DNA of 64,000 nucleotides from Sclerodactyla briareus (GCA_026419785.1 JAODTK010002777.1:186001-250000), one strand, 5' to 3'. Shown: positions 35,290 through 47,863, numbered from the stretch's first letter. Made by a program: numbers and translations. Notes: generated by a model from the sequence alone, not told the origin.

Positions 35290-35620
35290 AGTATTTCAGT
35301 AAAGTAGATTCAAGTCACTGGAGGGTCATCCAATGTGTCTAAATTGCACACTTCATGCAATCTCATAAGTTTTTTGGATTCCATGAAATGATTTGAGTGC
35401 AGTCCACTGTGTGTGTCTGGATATTTTAAGAACTAGAGAAATGGGTCACTGTGGTAGCCACGTAATTACCACAAATTTGGTACATGACTCTTCAGTAGGA
35501 ATGGTCAACAATCAAGTCCTAAGGAATTTTAATTTGTCATTGATTCGTGCCATTCATAATAAGTCACCTAAGGGCGTCTGGGGCAAATTATCTCCACCTT
35601 TAATGCTTTTATTATATGGC
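35290..35620 (+). repeat. Dispersed repeat R2, copy 1
   Basis: Shares with 44555-45290 and 63720-64000 the core 'cactggagg(g)tcat' and 'caatgtgtct'. With 44555-45290 it also shares 'tctcat...atgaaatga.ttgagtg', 'tggtcaacaa.ca.gtcc' and 'tcattgatt.gtgccat'. AT-rich, no coding capacity. Confidence 0.7.
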
Positions 35621-36149
35621 TTAACTGGCTATCATTACTCTCTTTCAACCTCTGAGATAGGTTGGTTGAAACATATAATACATGTCCATACATAACCACT
35701 ATTGATCGAGGGAAAGGTGAGACGACAGTTCAATGAACCCACTATTCAGATTCCAATCATATGGTTCATTTTTGTCTGACTTTTACAGCAGGTGGGCTGG
35801 GGCGGCGTTCCCGAGATCATGAGCCTCTTGCAGCTAGGAACTGGTCGCACGTTTTGCTCCTACTTGTTCGTTTCCTCAATGTTACTAACTGCACAACGCT
35901 ATCCTTGCTACAGGTCATGATTCCCGGAGTTTCTTACGGGAGGAGCGTGAGAATGCAAGCACATCGTGATTCCCCCCCAAATGCGCAGACAAGACCGATG
36001 TTCCAGAGATGACCGGTAGAAAAACTGGGGTGGTCAGCTGACCCAGACAAAACGGTGTTCACGGTGTTACAACAGCAGAGTTGATGACAAAGAAGATGGT
36101 CCGATCAAGCAGAGTGGCCAGAACACCACTAGTAACCTCTTACATTGCC

Positions 36150-37055
36150 TACACACTGGAGCTACACCGCAGCTTTGTACGATTCTGATATGAGGGCACT
36201 CACACCTCCAGCTCTCGATTCACAGAGTCAGAAACGATAGACTCTCGCTGTCTGTCCGTCGTCAGATCTGAGCGAATTGTCTCGGACCAGCTCGATGAGC
36301 AGCGTCGAGAGCTTCAACAGCTCCTTCTCTTCGAGGAGGGGTGGGAAGAACAGAGTTGGTCAACGTGATACATGGGACCACTCCCGCAGCGACCGCCCAC
36401 CCAGACCCCGCTGAGGATGATCGATGTCCTCCCAATGGCGGGAATGGTGATAAATGTTGATGAGGCATCACCACGGTCCCCACTCGACCTACATAACTCT
36501 ACCTTCACCAGATGGTGTGGACGAGCATCGCAGGAAGGAGCCTTTCAACCTTTCCTTCCTTCCCCACCAACCCTGAGAACAACAATAATCTTGTAACCAA
36601 AATATCACCAGGTCCGGAAAATGACTTGATTCAAGTCAGTCACAATCCGCCAAATGAAACCAAAATCGTCTTCCGTCACTAAGAAGAAGAACAAGCTTTC
36701 CCCGAGCTTCCACCTATTCATTCTTTCCCCAATCGTCGCCATTCCTTATGCATCTCCGAAGTGCCTGTAGCAACCTTTAATTGTGTAGGATTTCATACAA
36801 TATAATCCACGATATTAACTAAACTCCGTTGGGCTTCAACACTGTTGTTTCACGGTACTTGGAAAAATATTGTAACTTGAAGGTTCTGATTCTAGGAGCG
36901 ATCCCATAATATCCTAAGTTTTTTTAGTCTGTCCACTTTTGCTGTGTTGACTCCAGGACCGTATACTATGCATGGTCGACTCCTCATGACTCCGAAAGCC
37001 CGAAACAGTCCATATCAGCACCCAAAGATGGTTATTTGTAACATTCGATGTTGAT
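36150..37055 (+). mobile_element. LINE fragment: ORF1-like tail and endonuclease start
   Basis: 36230-36370 contains a helix-rich, Gln/Glu-rich segment (SERIVSDQLDEQRRELQQLL) of the kind seen in LINE ORF1 proteins. From about 36755 the sequence reads EVPVATFNCVGFHT, then FHGTWKNIV. This matches the endonuclease opening of many non-LTR elements (ATFNCRGF..., LQETW). HGRLLMTPKA follows in another frame. Several stops and frameshifts mark it as inactive. Confidence 0.65.
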
Positions 37056-37059
37056 GATG

Positions 37060-37280
37060 CCCTGCGCTCCAACTACTCACTTCTATCTCATTTAATTAGC
37101 ATTTTGCCCCAGTAACTCCATCTAATCGGGTGCTTTTGCAACCCCGCCCTAACTCCATGCATCCCATCCGTCCTTCAACATTTGTTATGTTTGATGGTGC
37201 CCGTAACTCCAGTAACCTACTCACAAGATGCCTCAAAGTGACCTTCAGTCCTTGTATCACAAGTTGTAATATGAACACCC
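37060..37280 (+). repeat. Dispersed repeat R3, copy 1
   Basis: 'actccatctaatcggg(c)tgc', 'ttttgcaacccc' and 'aactccatgc' recur in the same order at 61070-61130. The similarity covers about 110 bases and begins near 'gcgctcc(c)aactc'. Confidence 0.7.
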
Positions 37281-38118
37281 AGTGTTCATTTATGTTAATC
37301 TGTTGAAACTATCTTACTTATATGCTCATTTCCTTTCACTAGACCCCTGTTTTTCAAAGAGTAATTCATGTTATTGTTCCCTGGTAAACCAGGAATTATA
37401 TTTGTGCTACTCAAGTGTTGGTTACGATTCGTATACCATAAACCAATTTTCATGTAATCTATAATGGTCCGATAATTTAGCAAATTAGCATATGACCTTC
37501 AAAATGACCTTTACCTATACCTGCTGTGGACTATGAATAGGCCTACAATCATCATGTAAATCACTCAGTGCTCGAAAATTTTGCATACATTTCAGCAATC
37601 AAGCTCGAGCCCCCCCAATACTCAAAAGACCTTCACCAATTTGCATGCTGTGTTTTTTCTATATTATATACACCATTGTTTAAGTAAAAAATTGTCCAAG
37701 TTGGGCCCAATTGGATCACAGTTTAGCATATCTTGATTGTCATACACCCTGTTCATTATGTATATTTCATAACTAAGGATTTAGGAACTTCAGCATTAAA
37801 CCAAGGTCAAAGACATTTTGAGTTTGATTTCAATACTGTGCCATTTTTCCCTTGCATACATCGACCGTATTATCTACGTTATTTTATCTGTCAATAAATA
37901 TCCTGCCAGTTCCAAACTTACCCTTAATGGGCCAGAGATTCACCACTGTGTGCAGATTACCAACAATCGTGCCCATTTGTTAGTTTGCACAGTCGGAGTA
38001 TAAATGATTCAGGCACCTCTCAATTAGCCTAATGTGATAGCTGAATGTCAAGCATGGAAGATTGTCATTCTGTCCCCTGATACTATTGTTTTACATTTTA
38101 CTTCCTCGTTTTCTCCAG
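37281..38118. other. No confident feature
   Basis: AT-rich intron with TGACCTT-containing segments reminiscent of the dispersed repeats but without a clear partner in the window. Confidence 0.3.
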
Positions 38119-38226
38119 AAATCACTCTTCCCTAGAAGCCAAAGCCCGGTAGAGCCAGACAAGTTCATCCCCATCACTGGTAACACATGCAGGGAGGACC
38201 TGCTTGCAATGGATAGTCAGTGCTGA
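38119..38226 (+). CDS. Candidate exon, possibly of the C12orf56-like gene
   Basis: A strong acceptor (TCGTTTTCTCCAG) opens a clean frame, KSLFPRSQSPVEPDKFIPIT, that either reaches TGA at 38224-38226 or leaves at a GTAACA donor at 38180 after 61 bases. The Ser/Pro-rich character would suit the low-complexity middle of a C12orf56-like protein. That placement is inference from strand and position between its exons. Confidence 0.35.
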   Translation, partial: KSLFPRSQSPVEPDKFIPITGNTCREDLLAMDSQC

Positions 38227-39112
38227 GCTGGATAACCCATCTCAGTCTAGCTTTATTCCATCATCACACATCTCAAATTATCTGATGGGTGTCCTGCTTA
38301 CATTAAAGGAAGCATTGTCTCACTGACGAATGATGGACATTGTGTCATTTGCATAATGTCACAACGAAAAAGACCTGTTCCCATGCAAATGATATTATAT
38401 TGACTTAATCTTGATGATTCTACCATATCCTAATTGCAGCTAAGAATATTTTTTGTGTGTGTGAAGTCATGTTGCTGTTTTTTGCAGGATATTGCCTCTT
38501 TAAACTCATGCGAGTTGCACTCCCAAGTCTGATGAGGAGACAAATATCTAACAGCACTATTTCTTCTTTCTACTCACAAACATCTTATAGGTGCATCTAA
38601 GACTCACATCGTGTTTCAGATAAAATAACAGGTATTCTCCAAACCTTTCCTGCCAGTCAAGTGAAACTTCTTGACTGCAGGACTATTCCCAGCTGTGAGC
38701 GGCATCAACTGCTCGAAGCCTTGCCAGTTATGACTGCAAGATTTTGAACAAGTTCAACATTCCAGGAATTCTAACCAGGCCCCTCGAGTTTTCAGGATGG
38801 CAAATATATCAATCGATTTGTATCTGATTGGAATTGAGGAATAGTTTGAATGAACGTAGTGCCCTTTCTGCATTCAGTGGTCAACTTTCTTGAGTACTTA
38901 TGCAGAGGCTCGCCAGACCCTATGAAATGACGTCATATATCTCCAGTTCTTTCCTCTCATGTCTCAGTCTCTCTAGTGTCTGTCGGAGAAACATTGCATC
39001 TCCGCTGTGTATTCCGACTGTTGAGCAGATCAGAATGGATCAGCAACACAAATGTTTCAGGCACCACATCCTCTCTCCATCTGTATGATTGCAATTTTCT
39101 TTCTTCCTTCAG

Positions 39113-39247
39113 CAGCATCTTACACATCACTACAACAACTGAAGGGAGAGATTCTGAACTCTAGAGGCTCGATGGAAACCTCTATCACCTATACAAGAAC
39201 TGACTGATGCAGCAGATAAATCTACACACCAAGAAACTCTTCTGGAG
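39113..39247 (+). CDS. C12orf56-like: C12orf56-like protein, internal helical exon
   Basis: Acceptor TTCTTCCTTCAG, donor CTGGAG|GTGAGT, phase 0 at the end. The exon reads ASYTSLQQLKGEILNS in one frame and EARWKPLSPIQELTDAADKS then THQETLLE in another, implying one indel near 39160. In the human protein as I recall it, a similar helix (F.QLKSELF ... LL.ELK.AAQ) directly precedes a segment like that in the next exon at 52747, to which this exon joins in phase. Alpha-helical, no membrane segment. Function unknown. Confidence 0.55.
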
Positions 39248-39465
39248 GTGAGTGAGACGGGGAGGAGGGGGGGGGCAGGATGGACCATGGTGGGCTGCAC
39301 TGGGTACCAGCAGTGGGGCCTCAATAAGTGTGCCTAATTCAACTAGCACTTTAATAACAATGCTATTTTGTTAGCAGTAATTTCATCAGGCAAAATAATC
39401 TCAAGGTTTCGAACCCTCACATGTTTTTTCTTTGTCCCATATAATTTTTCATAGCTTACAGGGTT

Positions 39466-39790
39466 GAGGTGGATTAGTTCAGTCGGTAGAGCAGCCGCCA
39501 TAGAGCAAGAATAGTGCGGTACAAGCGTGGGTTTCGGATAAGTTTTTCTAACTTAACCTGGCACTACTTCCTGCTATATTGTGTTGTAGTCCCCCTACAG
39601 CGTCCGATTCACGATTTCAAACCCTCGGAATCCTGAGAGCTCTTCCCACAGTGTCTGTCAGCAAGGCATGTCTCCTCGAATATCTCACGCTCTATGGTGA
39701 CCACCGCGCTACCCATGTTTGGAATTTGGGTCCTTTCAATGGTACATGTGGAAGTAAAGTCTATACAAGTCTCATTTTTTTTTTATAATC
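39466..39790 (+). mobile_element. tRNA-derived SINE, family B
   Basis: The head 'ggtggattagttcagtcggt' corresponds to 'ggcggattagctcagtccgg' at 34760, and the body shares 'gtctcctcgaatatctcac' at 39670. More decayed than the 34.8 kb copy. A T-tract near 39776 may mark its end. Confidence 0.7.
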
Positions 39791-39889
39791 TTACCACACA
39801 TGTATGGTACATCAGGAGTTATCAGTCAGAAGTGGCTATATCTGTACGAATTGAAATCCCACTAATGATCAGGAGTTATATCCATGAAG

Positions 39890-40540
39890 CTTTCTGATGA
39901 TCAGAGTAATATTCATGATCAATCTGATGACTCAGGTCATATGCATGAATCACTCTGATGATCAGGGTAATTATCCTGAATCACTCTGATGATCAGGGTA
40001 ATATGCATGGATCAATTTGATGATCAGGGTAATATCGATGAATCCCTCTTATGATCAGGGTAATATGCATGAACACCCTTATATCAGGGGTAATATGCAT
40101 GGATCAATTTGATGATCAGGGGTGATACGATGAATCACTCTTATATCAGGGGTAATATGCATGGATCAATTTGATGATCAGGGGGAATATTCATGGATCA
40201 CTCTGATAATCAGGGGGACTATCTATGAATCACTCTGAGATACAGGGTATATCCATGAATCACTGTGATGATCAGGGTGTAATATGCATTAATCACTCTG
40301 ATGATCAGGTGTAATATCCATTAATCAACTCTGAATGATCAGGGGTAATATGCAGGATCATCTGATGATCAGGGGTAATATTCGTAAAGCACTCTATGAT
40401 CGGGGTAATCACCATGAAGCCTTCGATGATCATGGGTATATCATGGATCAATCTGATGATCAGGGGTATATCAATGAATCACTCTGATGATCAGGGTAAT
40501 ATGCATGAATCACTCTGATGATCAAGGGGTAATATGACTA
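39890..40540 (+). repeat. Satellite array, about 20 units of ~32 bp
   Basis: The unit is approximately 'tgatgatcaggggtaata' plus 'tgcatgaatcactc'. It contains two palindromes, TGATCA and ATGCAT. Units vary by substitutions (tgcatg, ttcatg, tccatg) and frequent single-base gains or losses. It begins as 'gatcaggagttat' near 39866. Confidence 0.93.
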
Positions 40541-41470
40541 TCAGACTGTATTTCAATATGACCACACTTTAAACATTAATTCTAACAGACTACACTTCCT
40601 AGCATAAAGACAAGTGAAAGAATAAAAAAACGAATTGTAACAATCACTTTAGCATTTTCCCGCTTCCTATTCCAAATATTATTTCTAGAGGAGCAACGGC
40701 ATTCCATTTCATAGGCTGTATAGAATATGTCAACCAGGTTTAATACGGTAACTTCCTATGGGGTTTGGTGACCTGAACATATCCAACTTCAAATTTGGTG
40801 GTCGTTGAGGCCAGAGATATATGTGAAAAGCCTTGGGACAATGAATAATTCTTTTTTTTTTTTTTTGCACGCTTCCTCATTCCTGTTGTTTTCATCACCC
40901 GAGGTCAAAACATTTGCTCCTGTTATTCTTGAGACCAGGAAGTTGTTACCTACTCCCCTTTGGCACCCCCGTCAACAGGCATATGTTGAAGATGTTTCTC
41001 CGAAGGAATCAATATTATTCTGTTATGAGTCTATATGAAAACTGACAAGACTACATATAATGATACTGCCTCCCCGAGGAAAAATATTGAGAAAATTTCC
41101 TGGCCAATCATTACTGTCCTATTACAATGAGTGTGTATATGATCAACTAGGAAAAATGCCTCGTAGGCCCACCGCCCAAATAATCTGCTGGCTGACTCAT
41201 CAGCATACGGTTGACAGTATTCCACCAGGGGCAATACGTTGATTCTCCCTCATTGGTCATTCAACCGGGAAGCAAGAGTTCAGACTAAGCGTGGCAGCCT
41301 TCTGCAGTGAGAAATTGACTGGATGTGATGAATACTGGCTTGTTAACCCTGCAACTACTTGATCCATAGCTCACGCGAACCCAATGGCTCAGTGATTCCT
41401 TTGCCATAAAGCCTCCAGAATCTGGCTGTGGCGTGTCATGCAGGTTATTTTTGTTCCTTGGACAGGAGTC
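40541..41470. other. No confident feature
   Basis: Intronic sequence with a 16-base T run near 40851 and no recognised element. Confidence 0.35.
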
Positions 41471-42095
41471 CCCAGGATCTATGCCGTCATGCGTTGCGTG
41501 CGTATGTGTGTGTTTATTTACCGCCTACTTTCAATCAGGCGAGTCCAACATGCTGGTGTGATCAGTTCAAACTTGTGGGTGTGGCTTCCCATTATGAGTA
41601 CATTTAACGCTATTTATTGTTGTTGAGTAGGGATCAATTTTGGGCGAAAAGTGAAACTTGTTAAATCTGGTATTTATTGGGCACTTTTACCTTGTAACAG
41701 GCAAGTCCAACATCTGGTGGGAACTCAAGTTCAAACTTGGTGGGTGTGCTTCCCATGAATGAGTACATGAACCTAATTTATTGTGTCTAGTAGGGGTCAA
41801 TTTTTTGGCACTAAAAAGTGAAACTTGGGGGGAAATTCTGGTATTTGGGCACTTTTACCTTGTAATCAGGCTATGATCAACTCCTGGGTGGGTCAAGTTT
41901 CAACTTGTGGGTTGTGCTCTTCCCCTGGTGAGTACATGAGCGCTATTTATTGGTTTGTAGCACATGTCACAGTTCAAGCGATCCATCATATTACGGCTTG
42001 TAAAATTCTGGTATTTTTGCAGACCAATTTTACTTGTACTCAGGCTATGTCCAATCCTGCCTGGTGGTCATGAAACATGCGAGTACATTATTTCT
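41470..42095 (+). repeat. Repeat J-related array, about 4 units of ~165 bp
   Basis: Opens with a leader ('ggatctatgccgtcatgcg', then a TGTG tract) like those at 47431, 55875 and 58164. Units start near 41530, 41697, 41864 and 42035, each with 'caggc.a.gtccaac', 'caaacttg.tgggtgtg', 'atgagtacat' and 'gtatttgggcacttttacc'. The 'gagtacatga' portion is shared with the J units at 55.9-59.6 kb. Confidence 0.8.
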
Positions 42096-44554
42096 ATGGA
42101 TCTCCGTTTAATCATATACACTGTTGTTAGGAAGTAAGAACTTGAACACAACCAGACCGTTTTTGGTCCAATGGAATCACTAACCTTTGGCTGTCTTGTT
42201 ACGTTAGCCAGCCCTGAGACATTGTCAAATCTAACTCTCCCTGTTTTTTTTTTCCATCGTCTTGGCTTTTATTTGTAACTACAATCCTCTTTGGTGCCAA
42301 TTCCACTTGACCGACCACAGTTCTATAAAGCTTGAGTATGGCAGACCCCAAGGGGTAACAACCCCCTGCTATTGATTTGTTTTAATCCAGCCACCAGGAA
42401 ATCGGCAGAACGTCGCGGACAAGTACGCTTGTAAAAGTATTATACAACGCCTTGCGATCACTTTGGCCTTGATGCACACTGCACTTCCCAGGAACTCATT
42501 TTTTTAAATATTTTTATATATATATATATATAAACTATAATGTTTATGATATGCTGCCTTCAACGCTGAATTAATAGCAAAGGGGGTGTAATAAAGTTAC
42601 TCACCGAACCTCACCAAAACTCACCAAAAGAAAATGCTCATTTTTCATGTTAGAAAGTTACATAGACACAATATGTTGCTTCAAAGCTCAAGTCACATCT
42701 CTTTTCTAGGGATTTTCTTTTCTGGGATACTGTATGTTCGCTACTACACTATGAGTTTTATTATCACGCTTTATTGCCAGTTGTAATTTAGTGCTATATT
42801 TATTATGAGGAAAGGAGGAGGAAGACTTGACACCAATTTTTTTGGGGGGGTGGGCAAATTTGAGCAGAAAGATTTGGGCACCAAACAAGCAAAAGTATGA
42901 AACAATTCCCAAATCTTAACTTTTCTTATTGTGGCTGCCAACAGTGAAAATGCCACTGAAATAAGCTGACAGGACAGTGTGCACAATTTTGTGTGGCACT
43001 TTGTGTGTATTGGTGTTTCTTCTCCACCTGATTATTTTTCCAAGTGTTGATCCCAACCCTTTCAGGGTTTTATTCAGGTGTCCGCAAGACCTTGTCGAAA
43101 AAGACAGGGTTTTTCTATTAAGGTCTGGCATCTCAAAAGTTCACCATTTGACATTTTTGAGTATTTTGAGCTTCTTCCCACGAGCATGATTGATAGTTTT
43201 CAATTAACAAACAAAATTGCCCCAACTGCCATACTTCATAGTCTGTTCCCACACATCTGTACTTTGAACGGTCTGCTAAAAATCACAAACTAAACACATG
43301 AAATTATTAAAATTGAACGTTGTATCAAAAGGCTGTTGACTGAGTCCGAATCACTTATATATTATATGAATCTTGTGGTGGCCACTGTGCGTTGGTGTTG
43401 TGAATCCTATCAGCCAGACAGCCCTATCCCGTGTTTTTGAAACATATTATACGCACTGTTGTAGCCTGTCGATATAAATTTGTATTTTGTCAACAGTTAC
43501 AGCAGCTACGATGCGAGCCCCTTATAGGCATCAACCTATTGGTAATTTTCTAAATGACCATAGTATTGCTAGAATTGAGGCCATCAATTTTTAGAATTAA
43601 ACCAATATAATTGTCCAATTTACCTAAGAAATCTATAGTCTATGACAGGGTGACATGACTGAAGAATTTTTACCTGTTTATAAAACAAGAAGGTGTACTA
43701 TGGAAAGTGTTTAACTGTGGCTTGATTTTAACAAAAAACATAAAGGCTACATATGTTTCCATTTCCCCTTGTGATACAGGATCCATGAAATTTCTTAACC
43801 TAAACCACCCCACTTGCCATTGAATATCTGACTAACACACAAATCCTCATTTTGCCACCCCTTCGAAACCCTTCTCTTCTTGCCAGTCTGAGGTCCTGCA
43901 TTTGATGAGCTCTTGTATTCTTGCTTAAGATTGTTGAAATTTTGGTAACAATTTTTTTAACATCTATCATCAATCATTTCTGAGTAATTTAGTTCTCTCT
44001 CGATCCTGCTCTCGATCCTTGCTTTTTATAGGGCGATTTTACCCTTAAGGTTTGTTTTGCTATCCTTCTATTTTTTTTTGTTAGGTTCCTTGTTCCGTTT
44101 AAGCCATTCTATGCTGAACTTTTTTTTTCAGGTTAAATTACACATTCTATCAGTAACGTGCGACTCTAGTCTTAGTGCTGCATGATAAGAGTGATTCCCT
44201 GTTGTTTGAGTTCCAGTTCAAAATTTCAAAGTCTGACAGCAGCAGTTCTCCGTGTTTACACGTATAACTGGTTCCGTGAAACCAAAACTGACTCAGCTCT
44301 CCGTTTTGGCTAGTGTGGGAACGTTGCATTGCTCACTTTGTCGTCGCTCCATTTGGTGAATGATCCTTTCACCCGGGCATGCCTACTCTGGTGGGCCTGC
44401 TTCTCTCGCCTACATACTGGCATGCATGTGCGTGATTGTGTGTAATGTGTGTGTGTATGTCTCAATTTCTTTGAAACGGTAAGACCCGGTTGTTCAAAAA
44501 GGGAACATTTTGTAGTAGTATCGAGTTTGAACACAATCTGATTAGTTTTATTGA
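42096..44554. other. No confident feature
   Basis: Intron with a TA microsatellite (about 42515-42532), short chance frames and T-rich tracts. No splice-bounded coding segment recognised. Confidence 0.35.
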
Positions 44555-45290
44555 TTTATTGTTTGAGCTTGTTAGCAATATTACGGATGATCGTAGGTGT
44601 TATGGTCATTTTGTACAAGTACAAGATAGCAGGTAGATGAACTGATTACTTTTATGTGTGAAAAATGCTAATTAGTAGTCTATTTGCATAATCTTTGTCA
44701 AATTTTGTCATTTTTCCATAATTAGTGAATATGTCCTTCGATTCTGATTTATTTAACAGATTTTAAGGTCACTGGAGGTCCATTCACTGTGTCCAATTTG
44801 CATGAATCATGCGAACTCCTGAACTTGTTGAATGTTCATTGTGGTATCCTGTTTTTGACCTTTAGTTCCAAATTTTCTTAAGCATAGATTCAGAGTCAAA
44901 GAAGTCATTCAATGTGTCTGAAAAGCATAATTGCTAGGCAAATTGTTTTAGCTTGGTCAGATTTTAGAAACTTGGTGGGTAAGGTTTCCTTTAGTCTCAA
45001 CATTTTGTTACATGAGATCTGCCATTAATTTATTGTGAAGTTGTTCTAATCTCATGAAATGAATTGAGTGGGTCGGTCCTGATGTGATTTTCAAAGTTAG
45101 AGAAGGGTCACTGGACGTAAAGTAATGTATCTAATTTGTAAGATACAACGCAATTTCAGTCATATGACCAAAAACTTGGAACATTAGTCCATTGGTTAGA
45201 CGTGGTCAACAACCAGTCCCTTATGATTTGAAATTAGTCACTGATTAGTGCCATGATAGGAGCTGGCAAAACTATATCACCCGATATGCA
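44555..45290 (+). repeat. Dispersed repeat R2, copy 2
   Basis: The most complete copy in the window. Its 5' part ('agcttgttag.aa.attacgga') matches 63725 onward. Its middle ('aaggtcactggagg') and 3' part ('gtggtcaacaaccagtcc') match the copy at 35290. Confidence 0.75.
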
Positions 45291-45293
45291 AAT

Positions 45294-45509
45294 TTAGATT
45301 TCGCTCTTATTATCTGCAATGGCAATTTGCTCGTCACCACCTACGATCAGGTGTTGATTGGTGATGATAGCATAAACCACAGCAAGTATTTCATTTCGCT
45401 TGTGGTTACCAAACAAAATCATCCCAAAATGATCATTAGCAGTCCCTGGTTGTCCTGCCAAGACCTGGGGGAATGAAACAAACCTGACTGTCGGCCTATT
45501 TCTCTCCAT
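45294..45509 (-). other. Unassigned minus-strand frame
   Basis: A 71-codon frame with coding-like C-terminus (NEILAVVYAIITNQHLIVGG, then DEQIAIADNKSEI). No family recognised. The plus strand of the same region is also partly open (CRPISLHLFHP), so neither strand is secure. Confidence 0.2.
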
Positions 45510-46039
45510 CTATTCCATCCCTAGGTCCTTGAGAGAGTCCAAAGTTTGTACTCTAATGATGCACACAGTTCATGGGATCATCGCGGACCTCTGATATCGC
45601 TACGTCCCTGGCAAGTCGCGCCATTCCATTGTTAGCATATATTGGAGATAGTTTGAGTCAATATACTATCCGTCAGGATGACATTATCGTGAGGCCCAAA
45701 AGCAGGCGCTGTTTTCATAATTTGATTTTCCTAATATGTTTCTCTTTAGAGAATGGGGTTGGATGATATAACCCAAGTAGTGTGAAAATAGGTAGATTTT
45801 AGGTAGGTCGGTTTGCGTATGGGGCCCTGTTTATTTAAAGGCCTGTCAGGATCAATATCTGCAAAAAATTTGGTATCACGGGGTTGAGCAGCCGGCTGCG
45901 TAAGGTTATTCAGGTGTAATTAAGAACTGATAGGAGAATTCCAATATGGCCCAAATTTTACTAGATTATTTCGTGATGATTGATCCAATATTGGGGGAAG
46001 ATCACTAAAAGGTTTCTAATAATTTTTTTATATGAAAAT

Positions 46040-46795
46040 TGCAGGCACTTAAAACTCGATAAAATACTGAAAGGTAAATTTTTTCAAGAATGGTGAGTAA
46101 ACTTGCACAGGGGATGAGCAGGAGCGGCTGCCAGGCTTGAGTGACAGCAAGCACCACGATCACATTCGAAAAAATTGTGGCTGAAAATTAGCAATAAAAA
46201 TACAAGAATTGTTCCAATTTATTAATATTTGGCTTGCGAAATCACTAATTAGCTTCGGAACATATTCAGTAAAATGATTTTCTGGTACCTGTAATTCAGA
46301 AAAGATGAAAAGAAGAAATTTTCCAAGAATGGTGAGCTAAAAAAACCCCTGTCACAGAATTAGCATGCGCGGCTGCAAAGGCTTAAGTACCAGCAAGCAC
46401 GCACATCACAGTTCGAAAAAATCTGATGGCCTGAAAATTAGAAATAAAAATACCAGATTGTTCTCAATTTAATTAATTTTGGATCGAAATTCACTAATTA
46501 GCTTCGAACATATCATAAATGATTTTCTTGTACCTGTAAATTCCCGAAAAGTAAGAAATTTTCCAAGAATGGTAGGCTAAACTGCACAGAATTAGAAGTG
46601 CAGCTACAGGCTTCCAGAACAGCAAGCACACATCACCTTCGAAAAATCGATGGCCTGAAAATTAGAATAAAAATACAATGAATTGTTCCAATTTCTTAAT
46701 ATTTGGCTCGAATTCATAATTAGCTTCGGAACATTCAGTACATGATTTTTCTGGTACCTGTAATTCCAGAAAAGAGAATTTTCCATGCGCAATAT
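46040..46795 (+). repeat. Tandem repeat, 3 units of ~240 bp
   Basis: Unit starts 'aagaatggtgag' at about 46086, 46326 and 46566. Each contains 'ggcttgagtgacagcaagc', 'cgaaaaaat..tggc', 'tgaaaattag.aataaaaa', 'aattgttccaattt', 'cactaattagcttcgga' and 'ctggtacctgtaatt'. Units differ mainly by 1-3 base indels, suggesting recent duplication plus sequence error. Confidence 0.93.
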
Positions 46796-46898
46796 TTTTA
46801 ACGTTTGTATCTGGCAAAGACTTTATCCACCTTTGTGGTATTCAAGTAAATGTAGCCTTTCTGTGTGTTGGCTAGTGTGATACCTATATGACCATGAC

Positions 46899-47075
46899 AA
46901 CCTTTAAGGCCATCGATCTTGTAATCACTTGGGTTGTGGATTCAAGACTTGAGCAAGGTGCTTTGTCTCGATTGCTTCACTCCACCCAGGTGTGAATAGG
47001 TACCCTGTGGATATATAGTGTTGTTCTGTATGTGGCTGCATGCACCTATATTGGAAGTCCCCCAGAGGACATAAT
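46899..47075 (+). mobile_element. SINE family A, truncated
   Basis: 'cttgagcaaggtgcttt', 'tccacccaggtgtgaatagg' and 'ggaagtcccccagagg' match the body of the SINEs at 6193 and 33655. The tRNA-like head is badly decayed. Confidence 0.65.
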
Positions 47076-47400
47076 TAGTTGCATAACTGCCATAACGAGT
47101 TGTTCCAACCTTTGCTAATTTGTAAATATTTCTTCTCGCAGAGAGTTGTTAATGAGTGGAATGGCCTTTTCCTGAACACCTGTTTGTTTTTTTCTAAGAG
47201 TGTTGCTATTGTTTGTGTGTCTCAGAACTTAGTTCACCTAGTAGGAATTTTACTTTTGAGGGGATTATCCCGTTGGGTAACAATTCTTGAGAATTTTGGC
47301 CTCCTATGTGATGACAATAGGAAGAATCCCCGTTGGAATAATTTCATAGAGGGATTTTAAAAAACAAAAAGATGAAATTCCCTTCCCCCCCCCCACATGA

Positions 47401-47530
47401 CCACTGGTCAAGACAGTCGAAGTAGTCTGGGGAATCTATGCATTCTGACAGTGTGACGTGGGTGCGCCTGGCTTGTGAAGAGCTAACTCGACCCCACCTG
47501 TATGGATGATGCTCAGCGCTTACAACGCCA
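47401..47530 (+). repeat. Repeat J leader with half a unit
   Basis: 'ggggaatctatgcattctg' at 47429, then 'gcttgtgaagagctaactcg' and 'ccccacctgtatggatgatg', corresponding to the leader and first part of the J unit. It stops there, without TG expansion or tandem copies. Confidence 0.6.
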
Positions 47531-47863
47531 ATGTGCTACTGATGACTGACACCTACGTCAACCTGTATCGTAATGAGCCGAATCCCATTTCTGGGTGATT
47601 TGTTTAAAAAGTCCTGAAGAACGATATGTTTGGTAAGATCCACGTGGTAATATACTAAGAGTGATAGCCCCCTCTATTAATGTTATGAGCGACTCCCTCA
47701 TATCGTTTGCTTTACAGCTACTTGATTAAGTGGCAGGTCTCAGATATGCGGGTGACCACTCCCTGGAAATAGACAATCCAACATCAGTGTCCAGGGAACT
47801 TTGATCTGTGTGCGCAGGTTAGGTTCTCTTCATTTTATGTCTCCTTCTACCCCAATCTTTCCC

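Noticed and set aside
38488..38620. Possible exon after TTTTTTGCAG
   Set aside because: Acceptor is good, but the only long frame (from YCLFKLMRVALPSLM) has no donor or match and runs to a stop.
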